This document shows, piece after piece, positions 53,981-61,810 of a DNA stretch of 64,000 bases. The notes under the pieces are model-generated. The model saw only the letters and a list, made by a program, of their open reading frames with translations. It made no database searches and was not told where the DNA came from. Numbering within the stretch: the first letter of the stretch is position 1; the number at the start of each line of letters is the position of its first letter. The DNA lies in assembly GCA_017399915.1 (NCBI GenBank), contig JAFQAS010000058.1, positions 186,001 to 250,000 on the forward strand, written 5' to 3'. The stretch comes from Muribaculaceae bacterium. GTDB taxonomy: Bacteria > Bacteroidota > Bacteroidia > Bacteroidales > Muribaculaceae. Both the position numbers and the translations under genes were made by a program.

Positions 53981-54577
53981 ATGAATATTGATTTTAACAA
54001 AATGCAAGGTCTTGTGCCTGCCATAATTCAAGATGCTCGAACAAAAAATGTGTTGATGCTTGGATTTATGAATGAGGATGCTTATAATAAAACAGTTGAA
54101 ATCGGGAAAGTAACTTTTTTTAGTCGCACAAAAAATCGCTTATGGACAAAAGGTGAAGAAAGTGGTAATTATTTGAAAGTAGTGTCAATAGAAGAAGATT
54201 GTGATAATGACACACTTTTGATAAAAGTTAATCCCGTAGGTCCGGTATGTCATACTGGTACAGATACTTGCTTTGGTACAAAAAATGAGTGGGGAGTTGA
54301 ATTCTTTAGATACCTTCAAGACTTTATTCAACGTAGATATAATGAGATGCCTGAAGGCTCATATACAACATCACTTTTTAAAAGTGGGATAAATAGAATG
54401 GCTCAAAAAGTAGGTGAAGAGGCCGTTGAAACTGTAATTGAGGCTACAAATGGCTCCGATGATAGATTGATTTACGAAGCATCTGATATGATATATCACC
54501 TTATTGTGTTGCTTACATCAAAAGGTCATCGTATTGAAGAACTTGCCGAAGAGTTAGTAAAACGTCATAAGGAATAA
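53981..54577 (+). CDS. hisIE: Bifunctional phosphoribosyl-AMP cyclohydrolase / phosphoribosyl-ATP pyrophosphatase
   Basis: 198 residues. HisI domain (1-105) has TFFSRTKNRLWTKGEESGN and the metal-binding GPVCHTGTDTCFG. HisE domain (about 110-198) has KVGEEAVETVIEA and the helical EASDMIYHLIVLL. The two steps follow HisG. The remaining his genes are not in this window. Confidence 0.96.
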   Translation: MNIDFNKMQGLVPAIIQDARTKNVLMLGFMNEDAYNKTVEIGKVTFFSRTKNRLWTKGEESGNYLKVVSIEEDCDNDTLLIKVNPVGPVCHTGTDTCFGTKNEWGVEFFRYLQDFIQRRYNEMPEGSYTTSLFKSGINRMAQKVGEEAVETVIEATNGSDDRLIYEASDMIYHLIVLLTSKGHRIEELAEELVKRHKE

Positions 54578-54623
54578 AATCATATACTATCAATATTTAT
54601 GTCTTAAATAATACCAAATAAAA

Positions 54624-55283
54624 ATGAGGAGCATTGTCAAATATCGAAATGTAGAGATTCTTCGAAAGGAACATGTTGTGCTTAAAGATGTAACTTTTGA
54701 TCTTCAGCAAGGCGAATTCTTGTATCTAATCGGAAAAGTGGGAAGTGGAAAAAGTAGCTTACTAAAATCAATTTATTCGGAAATTCCGATAAGCGATGGT
54801 TCTGCAAGGGTATTTGATTTTGATTTAAATAGTATAAAGAGGAAAGAAATTCCAATGTTACGTCGACAAATAGGAATAGTATTCCAAGATTTTCAGTTGT
54901 TGACAGATCGTAATGTTTATGATAATTTGCGTTTTGTCTTAGAAGCGACAGGCTGGGATAATCGTAATGAAATAGAAGGACGTATTGAGGAAGTGCTCAA
55001 GCAAGTTGGAATGTTGAACAAAAGTTATAAGATGCCTCACGAATTATCGGGAGGAGAACAACAGCGCATTGTTATCGCTCGGGCGCTTCTTAATAAACCT
55101 CAATTAATTTTGGCAGATGAACCTACAGGAAATTTGGATCCAGCGACAAGTGAACAGATAGTAAATCATTTGCATGAAATTTCATCAAATGGCACTGCTG
55201 TAATAATGGCCACTCATAATTTAGCATTAGTCGACCAATTCCCTGGAAGAGTGTTGAGATGTGAGGATAAGAAATTAGTTTAA
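54624..55283 (+). CDS. ftsE: FtsE-like ABC transporter ATP-binding protein
   Basis: 219-residue single ABC ATPase. Walker A is GKVGSGKSS (about 37-45), Q-loop VFQDFQLL, signature LSGGEQQR, Walker B LILADEPTGNLD and H-loop ATHN. Size and sequence are closest to FtsE, which with FtsX signals cell-wall hydrolases at the septum. No ftsX lies next to it here, so the partner must be elsewhere. It lies 46 bp after hisIE with no terminator between. Confidence 0.82.
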   Translation: MRSIVKYRNVEILRKEHVVLKDVTFDLQQGEFLYLIGKVGSGKSSLLKSIYSEIPISDGSARVFDFDLNSIKRKEIPMLRRQIGIVFQDFQLLTDRNVYDNLRFVLEATGWDNRNEIEGRIEEVLKQVGMLNKSYKMPHELSGGEQQRIVIARALLNKPQLILADEPTGNLDPATSEQIVNHLHEISSNGTAVIMATHNLALVDQFPGRVLRCEDKKLV

Positions 55284-55346
55284 AGATATCGAATCAAAAG
55301 AAAAATTTGATATTTGCGACAAATAAGAGCTTAAATAACAGATAAA

Positions 55347-55378
55347 GTTGCGGATATCAAAAAAAAAATGTACCTTTG
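55347..55378 (+). promoter_or_regulatory. Promoter of rplY-pth
   Basis: GTTG (55347-55350), 20-bp spacer with an A-tract, TACCTTTG (55371-55378). The start site near 55383 leaves a leader of about 73 nt holding a small hairpin (TCCC/GGGA near 55395-55409). The true rplY start is therefore the ATG at 55456. Confidence 0.7.
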
Positions 55379-55455
55379 CACCGCTTTTTAGCATCCCGTG
55401 TGATGGGAAATTAAGGAGCAACTTAATTTTTAGTAACACATTAAATTTAAAACAA

Positions 55456-56115
55456 ATGAAAGTATTTCAATTAGAGGCAACTCCTCGTACCGCAACAGGC
55501 AAAAAAGCAGCTAAAGCTCTTCGTGGAACACAAAGCGTTCCCGCTGTACTTAATGGTGGCGAAATGGTAGATCTTCCCTATGCTGGAACTCTTAAAGCTG
55601 GTGAAAAAGTAGTAGAAATTGGCAATGGTAAAGGTCTAATTACTACAGATATCGTAGTTTCAACTGAAGCAGTTCGCAAACTCGTTTACACTCCTGAAAT
55701 CTTTGCAATTGAATTGACATTGAATGGAGAAAAGAAAATGGCTGTGTTGAAAGATATTCAATTCCACCCAGTAAAAGATACAATTCTTCACATGGACTTC
55801 CTTGAAGTAAATGATAAGAAACCAGTTGTTATCGAAGTTCCTGTTAAACTTGAAGGTCACGCTGAAGGTGTTAAAGCCGGTGGTAAGTTGACTCTTTCAA
55901 TGAAGAAACTTAAAGTTAAAGCTGTATACACTGCAGTTCCTGAACGTCTTGTTATTAACGTAGATTCTCTTGGCCTTGGTAAATCACTTCAAGTTGGTGA
56001 ACTTAATTTCGAAGGTCTTGAATTGGTTAATGCTAAAAATGCAGTTGTATGTGCTGTTCAGCTCACTCGTGCCGCTCGTGGTGCTGCTGCCGCTGCTGCC
56101 GCTGCCGGTAAATAA
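55456..56115 (+). CDS. rplY: Ribosomal protein L25 (CTC family)
   Basis: 219 residues from the ATG at 55456; upstream in-frame codons overlap the promoter and leader. The N-terminal L25 domain that binds 5S rRNA ([19 protein letters not shown]...VPAVLNGG) is followed by the TL5/CTC beta-domain ([35 protein letters not shown]). The C-terminus is a low-complexity Ala run, common in Bacteroidetes L25. Codon use is strongly biased, as expected for a highly expressed gene. It lies 23 bp before pth. Confidence 0.95.
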   Translation: MKVFQLEATPRTATGKKAAKALRGTQSVPAVLNGGEMVDLPYAGTLKAGEKVVEIGNGKGLITTDIVVSTEAVRKLVYTPEIFAIELTLNGEKKMAVLKDIQFHPVKDTILHMDFLEVNDKKPVVIEVPVKLEGHAEGVKAGGKLTLSMKKLKVKAVYTAVPERLVINVDSLGLGKSLQVGELNFEGLELVNAKNAVVCAVQLTRAARGAAAAAAAAGK

Positions 56116-56138
56116 TACGTTTAGAGCTTAATTACCCT

Positions 56139-56702
56139 ATGAAATATTTGATAGTGGGTCTCGGTAATATCGGAGACGAATATAAAGAAACCCGCCATAA
56201 CATAGGATTTAAAATATTGGATGCCTTTGCCGAGGCGTCCAATATTTCTTTTTCAACAGAGCGTTATGGTGATGTGGCACGTGGCAGAGTTAAAAACAAA
56301 CAAGTGGTTTTGTTAAAGCCTTCTACTTATATGAATTTAAGTGGAAATGCCGTGCGATATTGGAAAGAAAAAGAAAATATTTCAGTTGATCACATATTGG
56401 TATTAGTTGATGATTTAGCGCTCCCATTTGGTGCTATTCGAATAAAAGGACGAGGAAGTGATGCCGGACACAATGGATTAAAAAGTATAGCTCAGTTGTT
56501 AGGTACTGATGCCTATCCTCGTTTAAGATTTGGTATAGGGAATGATTTTCCTCGAGGTTGTCAAGTTGATTATGTATTGGGGAATTTTACTCTTGATGAA
56601 CGGCAAAAATTATCCACTCGTCTTGAGGTCGCATGTGATGCAATAAGAACCTTTTGCTTGGCAGGAATTAATATTGCGATGAACACCTATAATAATAAAT
56701 GA
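56139..56702 (+). CDS. pth: Peptidyl-tRNA hydrolase
   Basis: 187 residues. The catalytic His20 is in ETRHNIGF, with [43 protein letters not shown] and RLRFGIG all present. It frees tRNA from prematurely released peptidyl-tRNA. It lies between rplY and an S4-domain gene (12-bp gap), all in one transcript. Confidence 0.96.
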   Translation: MKYLIVGLGNIGDEYKETRHNIGFKILDAFAEASNISFSTERYGDVARGRVKNKQVVLLKPSTYMNLSGNAVRYWKEKENISVDHILVLVDDLALPFGAIRIKGRGSDAGHNGLKSIAQLLGTDAYPRLRFGIGNDFPRGCQVDYVLGNFTLDERQKLSTRLEVACDAIRTFCLAGINIAMNTYNNK

Positions 56703-56714
56703 CATAATTATCAA

Positions 56715-57155
56715 ATGGCTAAAAGCGAAGAAAGAATAGATAAATGGTTGTGGGCAATGCGAGTTTTTAAAACTCGTACAATTGCAACCGATGCCTGTAA
56801 GAAAGGTCGTGTGACAATTGGTGATACCGCTTCCGGAATTGTTGCTAAGCCATCAAGATTGATTAAAATAGGTGATATTATAAATGTTAGAAAGCCACCA
56901 ATAACATATTCTTTTAGAGTTAAAGCTCTGACAGAAAACCGTCTTGGAGCGAAACTGGTTCCTGATTATTTGGAAAATATAACACCTCAATCAGAATATG
57001 ATTTACTTGAGGTTGTTAAAATCTCAGGATTTATTGACCGTCGTAAAGGTTTAGGGCGTCCTACAAAACGAGAAGGGCGTGAACTCGCTAAATTTACTCA
57101 AGAAGCAATGGATTGTGGATGGGATTTTGATTGGGATGAAGATGATGATGAATAA
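56715..57155 (+). CDS. S4-domain RNA-binding protein (Hsp15-like)
   Basis: 146 residues. An S4 RNA-binding domain occupies residues 5-65 (RIDKWLWAMRVFKTRTIATDACKKGRVTIGD). It is followed by a basic region with RRKGLGRPTKREGRELAKF and an acidic tail (DFDWDEDDDE). It resembles Hsp15, which rescues stalled 50S subunits carrying peptidyl-tRNA, a fitting neighbour for pth. There is no pseudouridine synthase domain. Confidence 0.88.
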   Translation: MAKSEERIDKWLWAMRVFKTRTIATDACKKGRVTIGDTASGIVAKPSRLIKIGDIINVRKPPITYSFRVKALTENRLGAKLVPDYLENITPQSEYDLLEVVKISGFIDRRKGLGRPTKREGRELAKFTQEAMDCGWDFDWDEDDDE

Positions 57156-57180
57156 AAAAGGAGCTAATAGCTCCTTTTAT
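57156..57180. terminator. Bidirectional terminator between the S4 gene and folE
   Basis: 10-bp stem AAAAGGAGCT / AGCTCCTTTT (57156-57165 and 57169-57178) with a tight loop and A/T tails on both sides, between convergent genes. Confidence 0.8.
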
Positions 57181-57201
57181 TCTATAGTCAAGTTTTATAG
57201 G

Positions 57202-57783
57202 CTAAAATTTTAGAGATTCAAAAAACTCGTTTCTAAGAGCTGGCGATGATTCAAAATCGCCAATGTAATCTACTGTTGTAGTTGAAGAGTTTTGTTTTTC
57301 TACCCCACGCATTTTCATGCATAAATGTTGTGCATTACATGCTACAATCACCCCTTTAGCATCTAATGATTTTGCGACAGCTTGGCATACTTCAGTAGTG
57401 AGGCGTTCTTGTACTTGAAGGCGTTGTGCATATACGTTTACTATTCGCGCTAATTTGCTAAGACCAATCATTTTTCCATTTGGTATATATCCGATTGAAA
57501 TATTACCAAAAAATGGTAGTATGTGGTGTTCGCAAAATGAATAAAATTCAATATCTTTAACGATGATGATTTTTGATCCGGCATGCTCAAAAATTGCCTG
57601 ATTCGCAATTTCAATTGCATCAGCACGATAGCCTTTTGTTGAGTTATATAGGGCTTTAGCAGCGCGAATAGGAGTTTTTAATAACCCTTCGCGCATAGTA
57701 TCTTCTCCGAGTAATTTTATGATTTCCTCAAAGTGATACGCAATCTTTTCGACAGTTTCGTTTGAGTCTTTAATATGATTCAT
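57202..57783 (-). CDS. folE: GTP cyclohydrolase I
   Basis: 193 residues, the zinc enzyme forming dihydroneopterin triphosphate from GTP, first step of folate synthesis. The zinc and catalytic motif SFCEHHILPFFG, GKMIGLSKLARIVNVYAQRLQVQERLT and VACNAQHLCMKMRGV with its second Cys are present. It lies 21 bp after the SPOR-domain gene. Confidence 0.96.
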   Translation of the reverse strand: MNHIKDSNETVEKIAYHFEEIIKLLGEDTMREGLLKTPIRAAKALYNSTKGYRADAIEIANQAIFEHAGSKIIIVKDIEFYSFCEHHILPFFGNISIGYIPNGKMIGLSKLARIVNVYAQRLQVQERLTTEVCQAVAKSLDAKGVIVACNAQHLCMKMRGVEKQNSSTTTVDYIGDFESSPALRNEFFESLKF

Positions 57784-57804
57784 AATATCTCTTAAATGAG
57801 AATA

Positions 57805-58368
57805 TTAGCGGGTTATAACAATATTTTTCTTTCGGAGAGAAGGAGTTGTGCCAGGGATGGAGCCTCGAATGTTACTCATGGCTTTTTTTGCGTCGTTTTC
57901 ATCAAAAAAAGGTCCGACGCTTACCTGCCAATAAGGCAAATTAGATGTGACACGAGCCCTATATCCAGGGAATTTTGAATTTATTTTTTGAGCAATTGCC
58001 TTTGCATTGTCGCGTTGATTTGGTTTATTAAATGCAATAATAGTATAGCTAACGCGTTTTCCTTCTGTTATTTTAGTCTTCCCGGTCGCGATTTTTTCAT
58101 CTTTTTTTGGGGTATGAACTTTTTTAGGAGTATCTTTCTTTGGTTCCTCGTTTGATAAGTTAATTATTCTCTCATTAAGTAACTCAGGTTGAATAATCTC
58201 AATTGTAGAGGTTGAGTCATTATTAATGATGTCAATAGCCGATATTGAGTCGGGTAATTGTTGTATAACATTATTACTCTGCTCGGTTTTGTTTTGTGCT
58301 GAGGATACGAAAAATATAGACGCGTATACTAGCGACAACATTAATGTAAAGAAATTGCGACTTGACAT
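57805..58368 (-). CDS. SPOR-domain periplasmic protein
   Basis: 187 residues. A signal peptide (to about residue 24, VSSAQ) is followed by a low-complexity Ser/Thr/Glu-rich spacer with a Lys-rich stretch. The C-terminal SPOR domain (about 105-187) reads YTIIAFNKPNQRDNAKAIAQKINSKFPGYRARVTSNLPYWQVSVGPFFDENDAKKAM. SPOR domains bind denuded peptidoglycan at division sites. It is translated just before folE, although the two have no evident functional link. Confidence 0.88.
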   Translation of the reverse strand: MSSRNFFTLMLSLVYASIFFVSSAQNKTEQSNNVIQQLPDSISAIDIINNDSTSTIEIIQPELLNERIINLSNEEPKKDTPKKVHTPKKDEKIATGKTKITEGKRVSYTIIAFNKPNQRDNAKAIAQKINSKFPGYRARVTSNLPYWQVSVGPFFDENDAKKAMSNIRGSIPGTTPSLRKKNIVITR

Positions 58369-58403
58369 AGAATAACTTTTTGAATTAAGAGTAAGTTATA
58401 ATT

Positions 58404-58438
58404 AAGGCTACAAAAATAGTAAAAATTCTTGTAGCCTT
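58404..58438 (-). terminator. Hairpin after tpiA
   Basis: 10-bp perfect stem AAGGCTACAA / TTGTAGCCTT (58404-58413 and 58429-58438) with a 15-nt loop, 25 bp past the tpiA stop. Weak T-tract on the reverse strand. Partial termination before the SPOR-folE pair is likely. Confidence 0.65.
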
Positions 58439-58462
58439 AGTTATTTTTATTGAAAAATATTG

Positions 58463-59218
58463 TTAGAATGCAGTTACAATGCCCATAAATGATTCCACAT
58501 CAAGAGAAGCCCCACCAATTAAGCCTCCATCAACATTTGGTTTCGCAAATAATTCTGCTGCATTTGATGGTTTACAGCTTCCACCATAAAGAATAGAAGT
58601 ATTATCAGCTACTTCTTGTCCATATTTTTCAGCTAGGACACCACGAATGAATGCATGCATTTCTTCTGCTTGTTCAGCTGTTGCTGTTTTGCCTGTACCA
58701 ATAGCCCATACTGGTTCGTATGCAAGAATAATTTTAGAAAAATCATCAGCTGAAAGCTCGAAAAGTGCGTCTACGATTTGGGTTTTAACAACATTGAGAT
58801 ATGAACCATTTTCGCGTTCTTCTAAAACTTCACCAATACAGAAGATTGGGGCAAGATTGTTTTCAAGGGCAAGGTTAACTTTTGTTTTTAATATTTCAGA
58901 TGTTTCACCATAATATTGGCGACGTTCAGAGTGACCTAGAATTACATATTTTGCACCGGTAGATGCTACCATAGGAGCCGAAACTTCACCTGTATAAGCG
59001 CCAGATTTATGATCAGCACAGTTTTCAGCAGCAAGGCCAAGTTTAGAAGAGTCAATAGCATCATTAACAGGAGCTAAGTGAGTAAAAGGTACTCCGATAA
59101 TTACATCGCAATTTGCAGTAATATTTTTAAGTGCTTCATTTACACCTTTGGCAAGAGCAACACCTTCTTGAAGATTAGTGTTCATTTTCCAATTGCCAGC
59201 AACAATGTTTTTTCTCAT
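58463..59218 (-). CDS. tpiA: Triosephosphate isomerase
   Basis: 251 residues, TIM barrel interconverting DHAP and GAP in glycolysis. Asn and Lys in NWKMN, His in [13 protein letters not shown], Glu in [14 protein letters not shown] and the phosphate loop [12 protein letters not shown] are intact. It lies 49 bp after the DoxX-family gene. Confidence 0.97.
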   Translation of the reverse strand: MRKNIVAGNWKMNTNLQEGVALAKGVNEALKNITANCDVIIGVPFTHLAPVNDAIDSSKLGLAAENCADHKSGAYTGEVSAPMVASTGAKYVILGHSERRQYYGETSEILKTKVNLALENNLAPIFCIGEVLEERENGSYLNVVKTQIVDALFELSADDFSKIILAYEPVWAIGTGKTATAEQAEEMHAFIRGVLAEKYGQEVADNTSILYGGSCKPSNAAELFAKPNVDGGLIGGASLDVESFMGIVTAF

Positions 59219-59267
59219 TTTGTTTTTATTTAAATTATAAATACTGATATTATTGTAAATCTTTTAA

Positions 59268-60563
59268 TTATTTTATTGATTTGTCTTGCAAAGTTACATT
59301 CTTTTTTTTGCATATACGAGAAAAAAAAGATGTAAGTACTACAAATAGTAGATTAATTGTAAAAATAATTATTATGGAACATATAAATATTGATGAGTAA
59401 TGGCGCATCATATGATTATCCTTTGGATATAGTTGCTCAAATGCATTTTCTGAGTTGCTTATTGAAAAAATATCCGTAGGAATTGATGAAAGAGTTCTTT
59501 TCCATTGTATTATACCATCTTTGAGATAAACAACAGAACCTTTTCCTCGAGCAATTTCTTTGATAGAAGTATCTTCAGCGGTGTAAATAGGCCATTGAAT
59601 GAGTGATCTATCAACCCAATCTTTGATTTGTTTTTTGTCATTTGTTGCAAAAATGCCAATTAGTTCTCCTCCCCTATTTTTTATATAATTATCCATTTCA
59701 TTTGTCATAAAAGAGTATGAAATGTCGGCATATTTAATTTCGGGAAATAACAATATTATTTGTTCGCCTTCATTGGTTATAACTTCAGAAGTAACATCAT
59801 TATTGTTTAAGTCATATATTGTTATACTATGATTAGTTGTTGAGTCAGAACCAATTTTAGTCCGTTCAACAAAAGTCCAAGTTGAATCGGGTAGGCTATC
59901 GATATCAAAAGATTGTTTAATTCCATTTTTTTCGTAAATGAAATTAAATGTAATATTATCTGATGAATTTTTTGGAGTAAATTCTGTTCCTACTTTATAT
60001 GATCGAAAATCAACCAATGGTTGAACATTATATCCAACAAATCCAATAACGAGGATGTATATGTAGCATATTGTGGCAACAATCCATTGGATATATGGTT
60101 TGAATATACCAAATGTGCGCTTGTTAAATATGCATAAATAGATTAATCCGATGGTTATTGCTAGATTTTTACAAAATGTAGCGAAATTTGATATGACCAA
60201 ATAATCCCCAAAGCAACCACAATTATCAACCGGATTAGCAATCATTATATATGCGCTTAGAGGTAGCATAAATATCATAATAATGGTTGCAATCCATGGT
60301 GAAGATTTTTTATAACTACCCGTAGCCATCATACAACCAAGAACAAATTCAATAGCAGAGATGGTCATAGCTACGATTACAACTATGGGGCGTGTAACGT
60401 CCCATCCCCATACATTAAGATACTGCTCAATTTTATATGTAAATCCCCATACATCTATCATTTTCGTAAGTCCCGAAATGATAAATGTTCCACCAATAAG
60501 TATCCTTAAAATCCAAGTGATAGTAGGAGTTAAATAACTTGAGAATACACTCTTCCAATTCAT
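59268..60563 (-). CDS. DoxX-family membrane protein, BT_3928-like
   Basis: 431 residues. Four N-terminal TM helices form a DoxX-like module (LIGGTFIISGLTKMIDVWGF, about residues 22-41) with a conserved NPVDNCGCFGD Cys pair (about 110-120), followed by another TM segment. A periplasmic domain of about 180 residues is next (ADISYSFMTNEMDNYI, LIGIFATNDKKQIKDW), thioredoxin-like in its strand pattern but without an evident CxxC. One C-terminal TM closes the protein. This architecture is widespread in Bacteroidetes, where the gene usually sits between the DUF1599 gene and tpiA as here. A redox role is suggested by the Cys pair but unproven. Confidence 0.8.
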   Translation of the reverse strand: MNWKSVFSSYLTPTITWILRILIGGTFIISGLTKMIDVWGFTYKIEQYLNVWGWDVTRPIVVIVAMTISAIEFVLGCMMATGSYKKSSPWIATIIMIFMLPLSAYIMIANPVDNCGCFGDYLVISNFATFCKNLAITIGLIYLCIFNKRTFGIFKPYIQWIVATICYIYILVIGFVGYNVQPLVDFRSYKVGTEFTPKNSSDNITFNFIYEKNGIKQSFDIDSLPDSTWTFVERTKIGSDSTTNHSITIYDLNNNDVTSEVITNEGEQIILLFPEIKYADISYSFMTNEMDNYIKNRGGELIGIFATNDKKQIKDWVDRSLIQWPIYTAEDTSIKEIARGKGSVVYLKDGIIQWKRTLSSIPTDIFSISNSENAFEQLYPKDNHMMRHYSSIFICSIIIIFTINLLFVVLTSFFSRICKKKNVTLQDKSIK

Positions 60564-61102
60564 TGCTTTTCGGTGAGTTTAATAATTGCAAAGATTGAAT
60601 AGTTAATCATATCTTTGTAATTGGCATCAATGCCTTCAGATACCAATGTCGCTCCATCATTATCCTCTATTTGCTTTGTGCGAAGTATTTTCATGAGAAT
60701 AAGATCGGTATATGAGTACACTCTCATCGAACGCCATGCTTCATCGTAGTCATGATTTTTAGCAATCATCAGTGCTTTTGTTTCGGCCACAAGGTTGTCG
60801 TATAACTCAATAGCTTCCTCAACAGACATGTCTTCAGTTTCGGCATGACCTTTCAATAATTGAATTAATCCAATGATACCATAATTTACAATGCCTATAA
60901 ATTCAGGAAGAATCCCCTCGCCTACTTTGGATTCTTTTTTAATCTCGAGCGAACGAATACGATTTGCCTTGATGAATATTTGATCGGTTATAGATGTTGC
61001 TCTCATGATGCGCCATGCAGCTCCATAGTCATGCAACTTTTTAACAAATAAGTCACGGCACATTTTTAGTGCTTCATCAAATTGTGCATTTGTATCAATC
61101 AT
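60560..61102 (-). CDS. DUF1599-domain protein
   Basis: 180 residues built from two copies of one helical unit: FDEALKMCRDLFVKKLHDYGAAWRIMRATSITDQIFIKANRIRSLE and YDNLVAETKALMIAKNHDYDEAWRSMRVYSYTDLILMKILRTKQIE. The repeated K-x-H-D-Y-x-x-A-W-R motif recalls the nucleotide-pyrophosphatase-like all-alpha folds, but the function is unknown. It overlaps the DoxX-family gene by 4 bp and is the first gene of the transcript. Confidence 0.85.
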   Translation of the reverse strand: MIDTNAQFDEALKMCRDLFVKKLHDYGAAWRIMRATSITDQIFIKANRIRSLEIKKESKVGEGILPEFIGIVNYGIIGLIQLLKGHAETEDMSVEEAIELYDNLVAETKALMIAKNHDYDEAWRSMRVYSYTDLILMKILRTKQIEDNDGATLVSEGIDANYKDMINYSIFAIIKLTEKQ

Positions 61103-61135
61103 AATCGAGAATAAGTTTATTGAATTAATTCACTA

Positions 61136-61143
61136 CAAAGATA
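61136..61143 (-). promoter_or_regulatory. -7 element upstream of the DUF1599-DoxX-tpiA operon
   Basis: Reverse-strand TATCTTTG without a clear -33 box. The start site near 61131 leaves about 29 nt of leader. Confidence 0.5.
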
Positions 61144-61228
61144 CGCAAATTATGTGAAATCTTTTAGATAAAATCACAATTAAAAGAAAATATTCTGCAA
61201 TAAATAATATATATTGAATTAAAAACGT

Positions 61229-61236
61229 TACATTTG
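61229..61236 (+). promoter_or_regulatory. -7 element of the DUF5606 gene
   Basis: TACATTTG, start site near 61241, leader of about 27 nt. No consensus -33 box. Confidence 0.5.
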
Positions 61237-61267
61237 CAGATAATTTTCAAAAAATAAAAAATAGAAT

Positions 61268-61696
61268 ATGTTAAAGACAGTATTATCAATATCAGGACGC
61301 CCCGGATTATTTAAACTAGTTAGTCAAGGAAAAAACATGTTGATTGTGGAATCAATAGGAACCGGAAAACGTACTCCGGCATATGCTCACGATAAAGTAA
61401 TTTCTCTTGGAGATATTGCTATCTATACATATGAGGAAGATATTCCATTGGCCGATGTTTTTGAGTCAATAAAAGAAAAAAATGAAGGGAAAGTTGTTGA
61501 TATAAAGGCTCTTGGTGGAGAAAAAGGTATTCGTGAATACTTTGCTACAGTTTTGCCCGATTTTGATGATGAACGCGTTTATACTAATGATATCAAGAAA
61601 GTATTCAGTTGGTACAATATTCTTGTTGGAGCAGGATTTACAGAATTCAAATCTACAGAAACAGTAGATAATGTAGAGGAAAACGAAGAAAAATAA
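61268..61696 (+). CDS. DUF5606-domain protein
   Basis: 142 residues. The N-terminus (LKTVLSISGRPGLFKLVSQGKNMLIVESIGTGKRTPAYAHDKVISLGDIAIYT) is the conserved beta-rich core of a small family found across Bacteroidetes. The second part (AVLPDFDDERVYTNDIKKVFSWYNILVGAGF) is helical, and the acidic tail is short. The function is unknown. It is a single gene with its own promoter and a strong terminator. Confidence 0.85.
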   Translation: MLKTVLSISGRPGLFKLVSQGKNMLIVESIGTGKRTPAYAHDKVISLGDIAIYTYEEDIPLADVFESIKEKNEGKVVDIKALGGEKGIREYFATVLPDFDDERVYTNDIKKVFSWYNILVGAGFTEFKSTETVDNVEENEEK

Positions 61697-61716
61697 AACT
61701 AATCATATTCCGAATA

Positions 61717-61749
61717 AAAGGTCACCAATTACTAATTGGTGACCTTTTT
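61717..61749. terminator. Bidirectional terminator between the DUF5606 gene and lon
   Basis: 14-bp perfect stem (AAAGGTCACCAATT at 61717-61730, complement at 61734-61747) with a 3-nt loop, T-tract on the forward strand and TTTTATT on the reverse strand. Confidence 0.9.
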
Positions 61750-61810
61750 GTACGTTAGTACTACCCTCTAATCTTATGTCTCTTTGTTGTATTTTTTATT
61801 TTTGGTATCT

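Noticed and set aside
55348-55455. Upstream start of rplY
   Set aside because: The extension overlaps the -7 box TACCTTTG and the leader; L25 begins at the ATG at 55456.
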